Source: a bacterium (GTDB lineage Bacteria; SZUA-79; Acidulodesulfobacterales; Acidulodesulfobacteraceae). Taken from it: a stretch of DNA of 64,000 nt. Shown here in pieces: positions 1-8,389 of the stretch (position 1 is its first letter; each line of letters begins with the position of its first letter). A model generated the notes under the pieces. The model was not told the DNA's origin and searched no databases. It worked only from the letters and a program-made list of their open reading frames with translations. Made by a program: the position numbers and the translations under genes. The stretch is taken from positions 54,326 through 118,325 of the forward strand of contig JAKAOK010000002.1 of assembly GCA_021812245.1 (NCBI GenBank), written 5' to 3'.

Positions 1-87
1 AGTATAAACCACTTCCAGTTAGGATGAGATTCAAAATATGTATGAGGAAACGTAGATTTTTTTCCCAATTTATAATACCTCCTCATT

Positions 88-1896
88 TTATTCGGATTTT
101 ATATTTTTACCGGCGGCTTCCAGCAACCTTATTCCAAGTTCTTTAAGTTGAACGTCTTTTACGGCGGAGGGAGCATCCGATAGCGGACAATAGGCTTTCT
201 GTGTTTTAGGAAAAGCTATTACATCCCTGATAGAACTTTCATTTCTTAGAATCATTAATATTCTATCCACGCCGAAGGCTATGCCTCCGTGGGGAGGAGC
301 TCCGAAACTTAGCGCATCCAAAAGAAATCCGAATTTAAGTTTTGCGTCTTCCGGCGATATAGAAAGAATTTCAAAAATTTTACCCTGCAGTTCAGGATTA
401 TGGATTCTGATACTGCCGCCGCCTATTTCCTCTCCGTTAAGGACAAGGTCATAGCTGTCCGATTTAACGGAAAGGGGGTCTTTCTCGAGCCTGTCCAAAT
501 CTTTTTCGGCTGGAGAAGTAAAAGGATGATGAACGGAAACAACCCTTTTTTCTTCTTCGGAGTATTCAAATAAAGGAAAATTGACGACCCATAAAAGGTC
601 GGATCTGCCTTCAGGGACAAGGCCGTATTTTTTTGCAAGGTGAAGCCTTAATCTTCCGAGGACGTTTTCAGCAGTTTTTTTTGAATCGGACTGATAAAAA
701 ATGATATCGCCGTTTTTTGCTTCCAGTCTTGCAACAGCCTTATTTCTTTCATCGTCCGATATGAACTTTGAAATTCCGCCTTCAAAGAGGCCGTTTTCTC
801 CTACTTTAGTCCATGCAAGACCTTTTGCCCCAAAATCTTTTACTACGTTTAAAAGTTCGTCGATATCTTTTCTCGAAAGGAGATTAGAACCGTCGGGCAG
901 ACAGATGGCTTTAACGACCCCGCCTTTTTGAATATTATCTTTGAATAGGTTTAACTGGGAATCGGCAAAAACATCGGTTAAATTATTAATAATCAGTCCG
1001 AATCTCGTATCCGGTTTATCGCTGCCGTATTTATCCATTGCTTCGCCGTAATCCAATACTTTAAAAGGTCTTTCTAATTCTATGCCTAAGAGTTTATTAA
1101 ATATCAAAGCAAACAATTCTTCCGCAACGGAAATAACGTCTCCGGTTTTTACAAAAGACATTTCCATATCGAGCTGGGTAAATTCAGGCTGTCTATCCGC
1201 TCTCAAATCCTCGTCCCTGAAGCACCTGACTATCTGATAATATCTTTCGAATCCGCTGACCATAAGGATTTGCTTGAAGAGTTGAGGAGATTGCGGAAGG
1301 GCAAAGAAATGACCGTGATTTAGTCTGGAAGGCACTAAAAAGTCCCTTGAGCCTTCAGGCGTGCTTTTCGTTAAAAAAGGCGTTTCTATATCGAAAAAAC
1401 CTTTATTATTTAAAAACTCTCTAATCAGGTGGGTGAATTTAGACCTGAATATAAGGTTATCCTTTAATCTCTTGCTTCTTAAATCTAAATACCTGTACTT
1501 CAGTCTCGTAAATTCGTTAACCTCGCTTTCTTCGTCTATTTGAAAAGGTAAAACTTCACACGTGTTAAGAACTTCAACGGATTTTGCGAGAAGTTCTATC
1601 CCGCCGGTTTTTAACCCGGCGTTTTCCGTCCCCCCGGGTCTTTTTCTTACTGTTCCGGTAATAGAAACGACATATTCGTTCTTTATTTTTTTTGCATTCC
1701 TAAAAGATTTATTATCTATATTTTCGTCGAAAACTATCTGGAGTATGCCGGAATAATCCCTTAAATCGATAAAGATTAATCCCCCATGGTCGCGGTAATG
1801 CATAACCCATCCCTTAAAGGTAAATTCTATGCCGATATCGGATTCGTCGACATCTTCGCATAACGTTCTCAAGCTATTATTTAAGGTATCGGACAT
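88..1896 (-). CDS. aspS: Aspartyl-tRNA synthetase
   Basis: This enzyme charges tRNA-Asp with aspartate in the cytoplasm. The 602-residue length fits the bacterial type, which carries a GAD insertion domain. The N-terminal OB-fold anticodon-binding domain (about residues 20-110) reads GWVMHYRDHGGLIFIDLRD. The class II core follows, with RYLDLRS, the FLTKSTPEGSRDFLVPSR segment and motif 2 (CFRDEDLRADRQPEFTQLD). Motif 3 near the C-terminus is GAPPHGGIAFGVDRI. It begins with an ATG and lies about 80 bases from the next gene, which is on the same strand. Nothing unusual was seen. Identification is firm; whether it is discriminating or also charges tRNA-Asn was not judged. Confidence 0.97.
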   Translation of the reverse strand: MSDTLNNSLRTLCEDVDESDIGIEFTFKGWVMHYRDHGGLIFIDLRDYSGILQIVFDENIDNKSFRNAKKIKNEYVVSITGTVRKRPGGTENAGLKTGGIELLAKSVEVLNTCEVLPFQIDEESEVNEFTRLKYRYLDLRSKRLKDNLIFRSKFTHLIREFLNNKGFFDIETPFLTKSTPEGSRDFLVPSRLNHGHFFALPQSPQLFKQILMVSGFERYYQIVRCFRDEDLRADRQPEFTQLDMEMSFVKTGDVISVAEELFALIFNKLLGIELERPFKVLDYGEAMDKYGSDKPDTRFGLIINNLTDVFADSQLNLFKDNIQKGGVVKAICLPDGSNLLSRKDIDELLNVVKDFGAKGLAWTKVGENGLFEGGISKFISDDERNKAVARLEAKNGDIIFYQSDSKKTAENVLGRLRLHLAKKYGLVPEGRSDLLWVVNFPLFEYSEEEKRVVSVHHPFTSPAEKDLDRLEKDPLSVKSDSYDLVLNGEEIGGGSIRIHNPELQGKIFEILSISPEDAKLKFGFLLDALSFGAPPHGGIAFGVDRILMILRNESSIRDVIAFPKTQKAYCPLSDAPSAVKDVQLKELGIRLLEAAGKNIKSE

Positions 1897-1974
1897 TTTT
1901 ATATGGTTTCTCCAAATTTTAAAAATACGATTGGATTTTTAGTTCAATTTTAAAGTTTATAATTTTAGCATTGC

Positions 1975-2811
1975 TTATGTCAATAAAAATTTATCTACCT
2001 CTCTTTCCATAAGATAATTTTCATATAAAAAATCGATATGATTTTTAGCAGGAACTTCCCGCATGTGAGAGCCGGCTAATTTTTTATGTAATTCTATCAT
2101 ACATTCATCATGTATAATTAAATCTTTTTTAGAATATACGAGATTAAAAAAAATTTTGCAGCGGTTAATAACGTTTATATCGCCCCCGTAACTTTCGCTG
2201 TAATATTGAGAATACCTAAAATCGTTTATTACGGCTTGCCGCGGGGTTCTTTTTATATCCATTAATGCATTATTTAAAATATTTTTGTTTTTTGACGCAA
2301 GCGCATCTTTCAAGAAAAGCATAATCGTCCTGTCAAAAGAATTTTCCAAGCTTTTTATAAAACTATCGCTTATATAAGTATTATGGCATCCGGCAATAAG
2401 CATAACCTTTTTTACGTTGCAGGGGAATAGAGAAGCGTATTTGATACACACCTGCGCCCCCATCGAATGCCCTATTAAAATATAATTATTATTTTCTCCA
2501 AAAAGTTTAGACAATAGAGCGTTTACGGTTTCGGCATAATAAGTTATGCCGTCGGCGCCCTTCACGGAGGAATCCCGATTTAAGATGTTTTCCGGAGCAG
2601 ATGTCGATGACCTGAAATGGAAGGGAAGGTCAAAAACCAATATATTGAAAATTTCGCCGTATTCTTTCTTTATATAATTGAAAATTGAAAGCATAGAAAG
2701 ATGATTTCCGCCGGCGCCGTGAATCAGTATTACGGATTCGGTTTTCCCCGCTGCCGAAGGTTTATGGAGTATGTAAAAAATTTCGGTATCGTTTGGTTTA
2801 ATATAAGACAT
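1975..2811 (-). CDS. Alpha/beta hydrolase
   Basis: A 278-residue alpha/beta-hydrolase-fold protein with no signal peptide, so probably cytoplasmic. Visible motifs are the oxyanion strand VILIHGAGG (residues about 27-35), the nucleophile elbow GHSMGAQ with the catalytic Ser, and a late His in AKNHIDFLYEN, which completes a plausible Ser-Asp-His triad. The residues between the core strands form a typical cap. The substrate cannot be told from sequence; families with this pattern include esterases, C-C hydrolases and haloperoxidase-like enzymes. It lies between aspS and the divergent uppS gene and could share a transcript with aspS. The general fold is secure and the specific reaction unknown. 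Confidence 0.85.
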   Translation of the reverse strand: MSYIKPNDTEIFYILHKPSAAGKTESVILIHGAGGNHLSMLSIFNYIKKEYGEIFNILVFDLPFHFRSSTSAPENILNRDSSVKGADGITYYAETVNALLSKLFGENNNYILIGHSMGAQVCIKYASLFPCNVKKVMLIAGCHNTYISDSFIKSLENSFDRTIMLFLKDALASKNKNILNNALMDIKRTPRQAVINDFRYSQYYSESYGGDINVINRCKIFFNLVYSKKDLIIHDECMIELHKKLAGSHMREVPAKNHIDFLYENYLMEREVDKFLLT

Positions 2812-2936
2812 AGGTAATTAAGGTTTTTAACGGCGCAGGTTCAAAAATTTAGCAAAATATGATATATTAAAAATAAAAAAACATTCAAATTTAAATATTG
2901 CGCAATTGTTATAGTTTGATTATAACACAGGAAATA

Positions 2937-3830
2937 ATGACATTCTTAAAAAAAATAATATATTATTATTATAGAAACAGGCTTAAAAAAGAAGTATCGA
3001 GAAATAAAATTCCCGGACATATAGGGATAATACTCGACGGGAACAGAAGATACGCAAAAAAATGCGGATTTGAAGACACGTTTAAGGGGCATAAGAAAGG
3101 GGCGGATAAGCTCTATAAAGTTTTATCTTGGTGCATAGAATTAAATATTAAGATTGTTACCGTCTGGGCTTTTTCGACCGATAATTTTAAAAGGAACAAG
3201 TCCGAAGTGGACGGCTTATTCGAAATCATAAAATCCCAGCTTGAATTTTATATAAATTCAAAATTTATAAACGAAAATAAAATTAGGGTGCAGGTTATAG
3301 GCAAAAGAGAACTTCTTCCCGACGATTTATTAGCTGTTATAGACAAGCTCGAAAGTAAAACGAAGGATTATACTAACTTAAGGCTTTATATCGCGTTAGG
3401 ATACGGCGGAAGACAGGAGATATGCGATGCCATAATAAATTTCATCTCGGATAATACTTATATTAAATCAAGACTGAGTCCAGTCTATGACGGCGTTAAG
3501 GGCTATGGAGAAGAAAGCGGTTCCGTCGTTTTATCTCCCCCCGAAAATCATAAACATCTTTGCCCTTCCGATTTTGCCGACGATTACGATTATCTGTCCA
3601 ATATTATTACCGTCGACAATATATCGAAATATCTTTATGCAAAAAGTTCCCCCGACCCAGACTTAATCATAAGGACAAGCGGTGAAATAAGGCTGTCGGG
3701 TTTTCTTTTATGGCAGAGTGCCTATTCCGAGTTTTATTTTTGCGATGTTTACTGGCCGGAGTTCAGAGAAATAGACTTCTTAAGGGCTATAAGGAGTTAT
3801 CAATCTAGGCAAATAAGGGCGGGAAAGTGA
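2937..3830 (+). CDS. uppS: Undecaprenyl diphosphate synthase (cis-prenyltransferase)
   Basis: It condenses isopentenyl diphosphate units onto farnesyl diphosphate to make the C55 carrier lipid for cell-wall synthesis. The catalytic Asp lies in GIILDGNRRYAKK, and the C-terminal signature is RTSGEIRLSGFLLWQSAYSE. I chose the ATG at 2937, preceded closely by AGGAAA; the longer frame opens with a TTG at 2898 that lacks a ribosome site. The usual NGRW is NRRY here, a form common in archaeal and eukaryotic relatives. Between the YGGRQE segment and RTSGE there are roughly 40 extra residues compared with E. coli UppS. The family call is strong; the product chain length is assumed from the family. Confidence 0.92.
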   Translation: MTFLKKIIYYYYRNRLKKEVSRNKIPGHIGIILDGNRRYAKKCGFEDTFKGHKKGADKLYKVLSWCIELNIKIVTVWAFSTDNFKRNKSEVDGLFEIIKSQLEFYINSKFINENKIRVQVIGKRELLPDDLLAVIDKLESKTKDYTNLRLYIALGYGGRQEICDAIINFISDNTYIKSRLSPVYDGVKGYGEESGSVVLSPPENHKHLCPSDFADDYDYLSNIITVDNISKYLYAKSSPDPDLIIRTSGEIRLSGFLLWQSAYSEFYFCDVYWPEFREIDFLRAIRSYQSRQIRAGK

Positions 3831-3851
3831 GCAAAGAAACGGGGTCAACTT

Positions 3852-5009
3852 ATGGCTTTTAATAAAACGCAAAAAAAGACCATTGCGGCAATGAGTTCGG
3901 TGGTAGGCTTAAGAATGTTAGCAGTATTTCTTGTTCTGCCCATTTTCGTCCTTTTTGCCAAAAAATTTTCGTCGAATTTTATTTTGATAGGGATTGCATT
4001 TGGGATTTACGGATTGTCGAGGGCGATTTTTCAGATTCCTTTCGGCTATCTTTCCGATAAAATAGGAAGAAAAAACATCTTATTTTTTGGTATGCTGTTA
4101 TTCGGCATATTAACTTTTATAATAGGATTTTCTTCTAATATTTACGAACTTATCTCTTTACGGTTTCTGCAGGGGGTTGCCGCCGAAAGCTCCGTTGCGT
4201 TTGCGTTAGTATCCGATACAGTTTCCGAAAATGACAGAGCTAAAGCTCTTGCATTTCTAGGAATTCCTATAGGACTCAGTTTTGTCGTAGGGATAGTCAT
4301 GGGGCCGCTTCTTTCATATTATTTCGGTTATCCGTTCTTATTTTACGTTTCGGGTATTCTGGGGATAATTTCGGCAGTCTTAATTTTAGTCTGGGTGGAA
4401 GAACCCAGAAGCAAGAAAATGTTAAAAGAAATCGAGGTTTCATTAAAAGATGCCATAAAGGTTCTTAAAAACAAAACGCTGGCAAATCTCTCTATTCAGG
4501 GTTTCTTATTATCTTTTTTTATGACGATTTTCTTTTTCGGTTTACCTTTGATAGTTAAAACGGAACTAGGGACGGGGTATTATTACAAAGTTTTAATCCC
4601 CATGGTAATTTTTTCGCTCTTTGCCATGATGAAAGCATCAAAAAAAGCGGATATGGGATACGAAGTACATCTTTTAAAGCTCAGTTTTATACTAATGGGG
4701 ATTTCAAGCATTTTTATGTTTTCCCACCCGGGTAATTATGCGCTGCCGATAATAATCATCGGAGGTATTCTTTTTTTTACCGGTTTTTCTATTACGGAGC
4801 CTATAATGCCTTCTTTAGTTTCTGCTTCATCGGATAAATCTTTCGTCGGCACTTCTATGGGCGTTTATAATACTTTGCAATTTTCGGGAAGTTTCTTCGG
4901 CGGAAGCATTGCCGGTTTATTATATGAAAGCTATTACGGTTTTATACCCGTCATTTTAATCTTATCTTCTTTAATATGCTATATTTTAATAACGAGAATA
5001 AAAAAATGA
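3852..5009 (+). CDS. Major facilitator superfamily transporter
   Basis: A 385-residue polytopic membrane protein with about 12 hydrophobic segments. The MFS loop 2-3 signature is clear in GYLSDKIGRKN, near residues 70-80. The second half carries the pattern SLVSASSDKSFVGTSMGVYN. The N-terminal half resembles drug-efflux and sugar-efflux permeases of the YajR/Bcr type, but substrate cannot be read from sequence. It follows uppS by 21 bases and overlaps the next gene by an ATGA junction, so it is probably translationally coupled to the histidine kinase. That coupling could mean the transporter and the signalling pair respond to the same stimulus, which is inference. Confidence 0.9.
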   Translation: MAFNKTQKKTIAAMSSVVGLRMLAVFLVLPIFVLFAKKFSSNFILIGIAFGIYGLSRAIFQIPFGYLSDKIGRKNILFFGMLLFGILTFIIGFSSNIYELISLRFLQGVAAESSVAFALVSDTVSENDRAKALAFLGIPIGLSFVVGIVMGPLLSYYFGYPFLFYVSGILGIISAVLILVWVEEPRSKKMLKEIEVSLKDAIKVLKNKTLANLSIQGFLLSFFMTIFFFGLPLIVKTELGTGYYYKVLIPMVIFSLFAMMKASKKADMGYEVHLLKLSFILMGISSIFMFSHPGNYALPIIIIGGILFFTGFSITEPIMPSLVSASSDKSFVGTSMGVYNTLQFSGSFFGGSIAGLLYESYYGFIPVILILSSLICYILITRIKK

Positions 5010-6460
5010 AATTAGGAAGGTTAAAAACTTATTTTGCATATGTCTGGAAAAAATTTATCGATGTTTCGATAAAGATTAAGCTAATCGGTCTTGCTATGCT
5101 TACCACCCTTTTTTTAGCTTTTATAATTGTATATTTTCTATTATCTTTTTATAATGGAGAAATTTCACACGACGCCGAATATATGAGTATGGTTATTGGA
5201 AGGCGTATCTCCGAAGATTCGGCAAATTTTATTGCCGGTATGAAATATAATAAGCTGAAAATATTATTTAAAAAAGAGATTAAATATAATAAAAATATTC
5301 TATATATATTTTACCGGAATAAAAACGGGGTTGTTATAGCTTACGCTTTTCATAAGGGTTTTTACGGGAATATCGTTAAGAATATGCTCTTACTGAATAA
5401 TAAAAGGAACAGAATATCGGTAGTTAAATATAATAACGACTTGTACGGGAAAATTATGGATGTGTCGTTTCCGGCTTCAAAAGGCGAACTTGGAGTTGTA
5501 AGAGTCGGAATATCCTTAAACCGCATGAAGAATTCCTTTTTTAAAAAAGAATCCCCACTTTTTTTAAAAAATATTATAATTATTTTAATATTAATCTTTA
5601 TTTTTATATATTTAATATTTAAAATTATCGCATGGTGGTTCTTAACCCCCGTAGTAAAACTTCAGAAAGCTGTAGAAAAGATAAAATCGGGCAATTACGA
5701 TATTAAAATAACAGCTAAAGGAGACGATGAAATAGGAAAACTTACGAATTCTTTCAGCGAAATGGCTTTAATATTAAAAGAAGCCGAGCATGAAAGGATA
5801 AAAAATGAAGACTTGCGGAACGATTTTATAAAAAAAATAATCGATGCGCAGGAGGATGAGAGAAAAAAAATATCGCGAAACTTGCACGACAGTTTCGGAC
5901 AATTCCTTTCTTCATTAAAAATAAGGCTCAGAATGCTTGACGATTGCGGCGACGTAGGTGAAATTAAAAGCAAAATCCGTCAAATAAGGGACGACTTGAC
6001 GGAAGGCATTAATCTTATACACGATATGGTAAAAGACTTAAGACCAAGTATGCTTGACGAAGTCGGATTAATTAATGCAGTAAAACAATATATAGCAGAT
6101 ATCGTTAAAAATAATCAACCTATGAAAATAGATTTTTATCCCGTAAATTTTGACGACAGCGCGTTAGATAAAAATTTGGAAGTTAATATATATAGAATAA
6201 TTCAGGAATCGATATTAAACGTTATCAGTCATGCCTACGCCAATTCTATTACTATAATCTTAGAGAGATTCGAAGGGAAAATTAGAGGCATTATCGAAGA
6301 TAACGGAAAAGGTTTCGGGTGTTGCGGAGAAGACTACGAACATTTGGGAATAGACGGTATGAAGGAGAGGGCAAAACTGTTCGGCGGAGAACTGACCGTA
6401 GAATCCGAAAAAAATTTAGGAACGATAGTTAAGTTTTATATTCCAGACATTAATAATTAA
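5006..6460 (+). CDS. NarX-like sensor histidine kinase
   Basis: A membrane sensor kinase of 484 residues. I chose the ATG at 5006, which overlaps the upstream stop as ATGA; a longer frame from 4976 has no obvious ribosome site. From the N-terminus it has a transmembrane helix (about residues 26-48), a periplasmic region of about 140 residues, a second helix (about 188-210), a HAMP linker, then a HisKA_3 phosphoacceptor region with RKKISRNLHDSFGQ (His about 294) and a C-terminal ATPase domain with EDNGKGFG. This is the NarX/DegS/LiaS kinase class, which partners with NarL-type regulators, and such a regulator follows 16 bases downstream. The periplasmic sensor shows no motif I recognise. Confidence 0.93.
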   Translation: MKLGRLKTYFAYVWKKFIDVSIKIKLIGLAMLTTLFLAFIIVYFLLSFYNGEISHDAEYMSMVIGRRISEDSANFIAGMKYNKLKILFKKEIKYNKNILYIFYRNKNGVVIAYAFHKGFYGNIVKNMLLLNNKRNRISVVKYNNDLYGKIMDVSFPASKGELGVVRVGISLNRMKNSFFKKESPLFLKNIIIILILIFIFIYLIFKIIAWWFLTPVVKLQKAVEKIKSGNYDIKITAKGDDEIGKLTNSFSEMALILKEAEHERIKNEDLRNDFIKKIIDAQEDERKKISRNLHDSFGQFLSSLKIRLRMLDDCGDVGEIKSKIRQIRDDLTEGINLIHDMVKDLRPSMLDEVGLINAVKQYIADIVKNNQPMKIDFYPVNFDDSALDKNLEVNIYRIIQESILNVISHAYANSITIILERFEGKIRGIIEDNGKGFGCCGEDYEHLGIDGMKERAKLFGGELTVESEKNLGTIVKFYIPDINN

Positions 6461-6476
6461 AGAAGGAACATAATAA

Positions 6477-7133
6477 ATGATAACGGTAGTGTTAATCGAC
6501 GACCATTCCATATTGCTTTCAACCTTAAAAATATTTTTAAATATGCAGGAAGGAATTACCGTTGAAGGAACGACTAACGATGCTTCTTATGCCGTCGAAC
6601 TTATAAAATCGAAAACCCCCGACATCGTTTTGCTTGACATATCTATGCCTAAAATAAACGGAATCGATTTAATCCCGAAAATAAAAAAAAATTCGCCGAA
6701 CTCAAAAATACTGATATTAACTATGTTCGAGGATAAGCAGTATATGCAAAAAGTTCTTGAAGCCGGTGCATCCGGGTTTTTATTAAAAAAAGCAATGGAT
6801 TACGATTTAGTTTATGCAATAAAAACGGTTGCAAGGGGAGAAACGTATATACACCCTTCCATGCTCGAAGACTTTATTGCTAATAAGAACAATGCCTCTA
6901 ACGAGGTTTTTAGCAGGGAAGAGATGCTATGGGACGCTTTAAGCAAGCGCGAAAAAGAGGTTATGACGGGGGTTGCCCAAGGTTTTACAAATAAAGAAAT
7001 TGCCGAAAAGCATTTTCTGAGCGAAAAAACGGTTGCGACGTATAGGTCAAGAGGAATGGAAAAATTAGGATTTTCAAGCAAGTCCCAATTAATAGATTTA
7101 ATTTATTTTAATCTAAAAATTTTGAAGAAATAA
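6477..7133 (+). CDS. NarL/FixJ-family response regulator
   Basis: A two-domain regulator of 218 residues. The receiver has acidic residues IDDH near the start, the phosphorylated Asp54 in VLLDISMPKING, a Thr in LILTMFED and the conserved Lys in FLLKKAMD. The C-terminal LuxR-type HTH reads LSKREKEVMTGVAQG followed by NKEIAEKHFLSEKTV. It follows the kinase in what looks like an operon. The first conserved 61-bp promoter element begins 18 bases after its stop, ahead of the cytochrome genes, so it is a natural candidate to bind that element. A close paralogue lies at 18083-18754. Family assignment is certain; the target is inferred. Confidence 0.95.
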   Translation: MITVVLIDDHSILLSTLKIFLNMQEGITVEGTTNDASYAVELIKSKTPDIVLLDISMPKINGIDLIPKIKKNSPNSKILILTMFEDKQYMQKVLEAGASGFLLKKAMDYDLVYAIKTVARGETYIHPSMLEDFIANKNNASNEVFSREEMLWDALSKREKEVMTGVAQGFTNKEIAEKHFLSEKTVATYRSRGMEKLGFSSKSQLIDLIYFNLKILKK

Positions 7134-7150
7134 TAATATAATCTTTCCTC

Positions 7151-7211
7151 GTAAGTTTCTTTCCTACGATATATTTCTACATTTATACTACAAAAATCAG
7201 TATTTATCCTA
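7151..7211 (+). promoter_or_regulatory. 61-bp cytochrome promoter element, copy 1
   Basis: GTAAG (7151-7155), a 7-base spacer, CCTAC (7163-7167), then TACAAAAATCAG (7189-7200) and ATCCTA (7206-7211). An approximate -10 box, TATATT, lies at 7230-7235, 18 bases after the last half-site. The element is upstream of the monohaem cytochrome gene at 7304. Order and spacing match four other copies in this window. Confidence 0.8.
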
Positions 7212-7303
7212 TTTTAAAACTCCTTTGCATATATTAAATTTAATTTTAATAGAAATAAACTTGTCGCTTAAACTTAATAACTTAAAATAAAGGTGGATGA
7301 TTT

Positions 7304-7657
7304 ATGAAAAAGCTATTGTTAATAGTAATTTTTATAATTGCGGCCGTAGCGGTAAACCCTACTAACGGGAACGCAATCACTGGTAAGCAATTATTTAAGA
7401 AGGAAGAATGCGGCTTATGCCATGCTATTAATAAAAAAGGTGGGGCGATGATGGGTCCGAATCTTTCCGTTATCGGCAAAATCAGATCTTATTCTTGGAT
7501 TAGAAGGCAGATAAGAAATCCCAAATTAAATTTTTTTACCCCTAATTCTTTTGTTATTTTTGACGGAAAGGTATACGAATCTAATATGCCGGCAAATAAA
7601 AAAATAAGCGCAAATAATCTCAATAAACTTTCGCAATATTTAAAATCCTTAAAATAA
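7304..7657 (+). CDS. Periplasmic monohaem cytochrome c
   Basis: A 117-residue exported class I-like cytochrome c. The signal peptide is MKKLLLIVIFIIAAVAV, with cleavage probably near residue 24. The haem-binding CGLCH is at residues 36-40, and the likely axial Met is in ESNMPANKK. The sequence follows a pattern shared by the small cytochromes here: LFKxxxCxxCH, GPNLSxIG, an NP-rich middle, a Met-Pro segment and a C-terminal YLKSLK. The start has the ribosome site AAAGGTGG. It is the first gene after promoter element copy 1 and probably carries electrons between membrane complexes and periplasmic enzymes. Its exact partner is not known. Confidence 0.92.
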   Translation: MKKLLLIVIFIIAAVAVNPTNGNAITGKQLFKKEECGLCHAINKKGGAMMGPNLSVIGKIRSYSWIRRQIRNPKLNFFTPNSFVIFDGKVYESNMPANKKISANNLNKLSQYLKSLK

Positions 7658-7701
7658 CAAGAAAATAACAATTAAATTTAAATTATTACCTATGGGGGTA
7701 A

Positions 7702-8064
7702 GTGAAAATAAAAAGAGGCAAAATTATATTGGGGGCATTAATTCTTTTTTTCTTAATTTTATACAGCGGTAAAGCGGTTTTTGCGATGTCCGGAAGAGCC
7801 GTTTTTAAATCGAAAGGGTGCATAAACTGTCATACTATAAACGGTAACGGCGGTAAGGCAGGCCCTAATCTTGGCAACATAGGAGCCAAAAAAAGTTTTA
7901 CTTGGTTAAAGGATTTTATTAAAAACCCAGATAAATATTTTAACCCGGGAAGCAGTGCCGTTATAAACGGAAAGAGCTACATAATTATGATGCCGGCGTT
8001 TAAAAATATGCTTATAAGGTCGGAACTCAATTCGGTAACAAATTATTTATCATCGTTAAAATAA
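7702..8064 (+). CDS. Periplasmic monohaem cytochrome c
   Basis: A 120-residue relative of the preceding cytochrome, starting with GTG behind a strong GGGGGTAA ribosome site. A signal peptide (about residues 1-28, ending near VFAMSG) is followed by the haem site GCINCH and the GPNLGNIG segment. The probable axial Met is in the IIMMPAFKN stretch. The gene is 44 bases from the previous cytochrome and is probably co-transcribed with it. The two look like a tandem duplication that has since diverged. They are plausible electron carriers for the c-d1-c protein downstream, which is inference from position. Confidence 0.92.
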   Translation: MKIKRGKIILGALILFFLILYSGKAVFAMSGRAVFKSKGCINCHTINGNGGKAGPNLGNIGAKKSFTWLKDFIKNPDKYFNPGSSAVINGKSYIIMMPAFKNMLIRSELNSVTNYLSSLK

Positions 8065-8182
8065 AAAGTAGAATTCGTAATTTAGTAATTTTGACATTTA
8101 AAAAAATAGCAAGTTAAAGGTTTTTGTTTACGATACCCCACATTTTTTTATCTAAAATTAAATCCTCAAATAAAAATGCGAT

Positions 8183-8243
8183 ATAGGTTTTTTTCCTACA
8201 TTTCATTTCAAAATTTATCTTACAAAAATCAGTTTTTATCCTA
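8183..8243 (+). promoter_or_regulatory. 61-bp cytochrome promoter element, copy 2
   Basis: ATAGG (8183-8187), 7 bases, CCTAC (8195-8199), TACAAAAATCAG (8221-8232), then ATCCTA (8238-8243). It lies about 150 bases upstream of the c-d1-c gene. The -10 box is less clear here than in other copies. Confidence 0.8.
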
Positions 8244-8310
8244 TTTAAAATATATAAACGGCGTATTAGACTTAAAAACTATAGAATGTAAGTTTAATTT
8301 TACCTCCTTA

Positions 8311-8330
8311 TGTCCCGTTCCGGCGGGACA
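8311..8330 (+). other. GC-rich hairpin in leader
   Basis: TGTCCCG and CGGGACA form a perfect 7-base-pair stem with a 6-base loop, between promoter element copy 2 and the c-d1-c start codon. No T-run follows it closely, so it may be an RNA-structure or protein-binding feature rather than a terminator. Confidence 0.45.
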
Positions 8331-8389
8331 ACGAGTATATAAAGAAGTATATAATAAGACTAGATTATGTTAGATTATGTAATTAGATT

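Larger units (their letters stand above)
8065..8389 (+). other. 325-base leader region of the c-d1-c gene
   Basis: No convincing gene lies here. It holds promoter element copy 2 (8183-8243), a small GC hairpin (8311-8330) and a threefold TAGATTATG repeat that runs into the next start codon (8361-8392). Confidence 0.6.

Noticed and set aside
8176..8373. 65-residue plus-strand reading frame across the c-d1-c leader
   Set aside because: It runs straight through promoter element copy 2 and the hairpin, has no ribosome site and an odd composition; the regulatory signals explain the sequence better.
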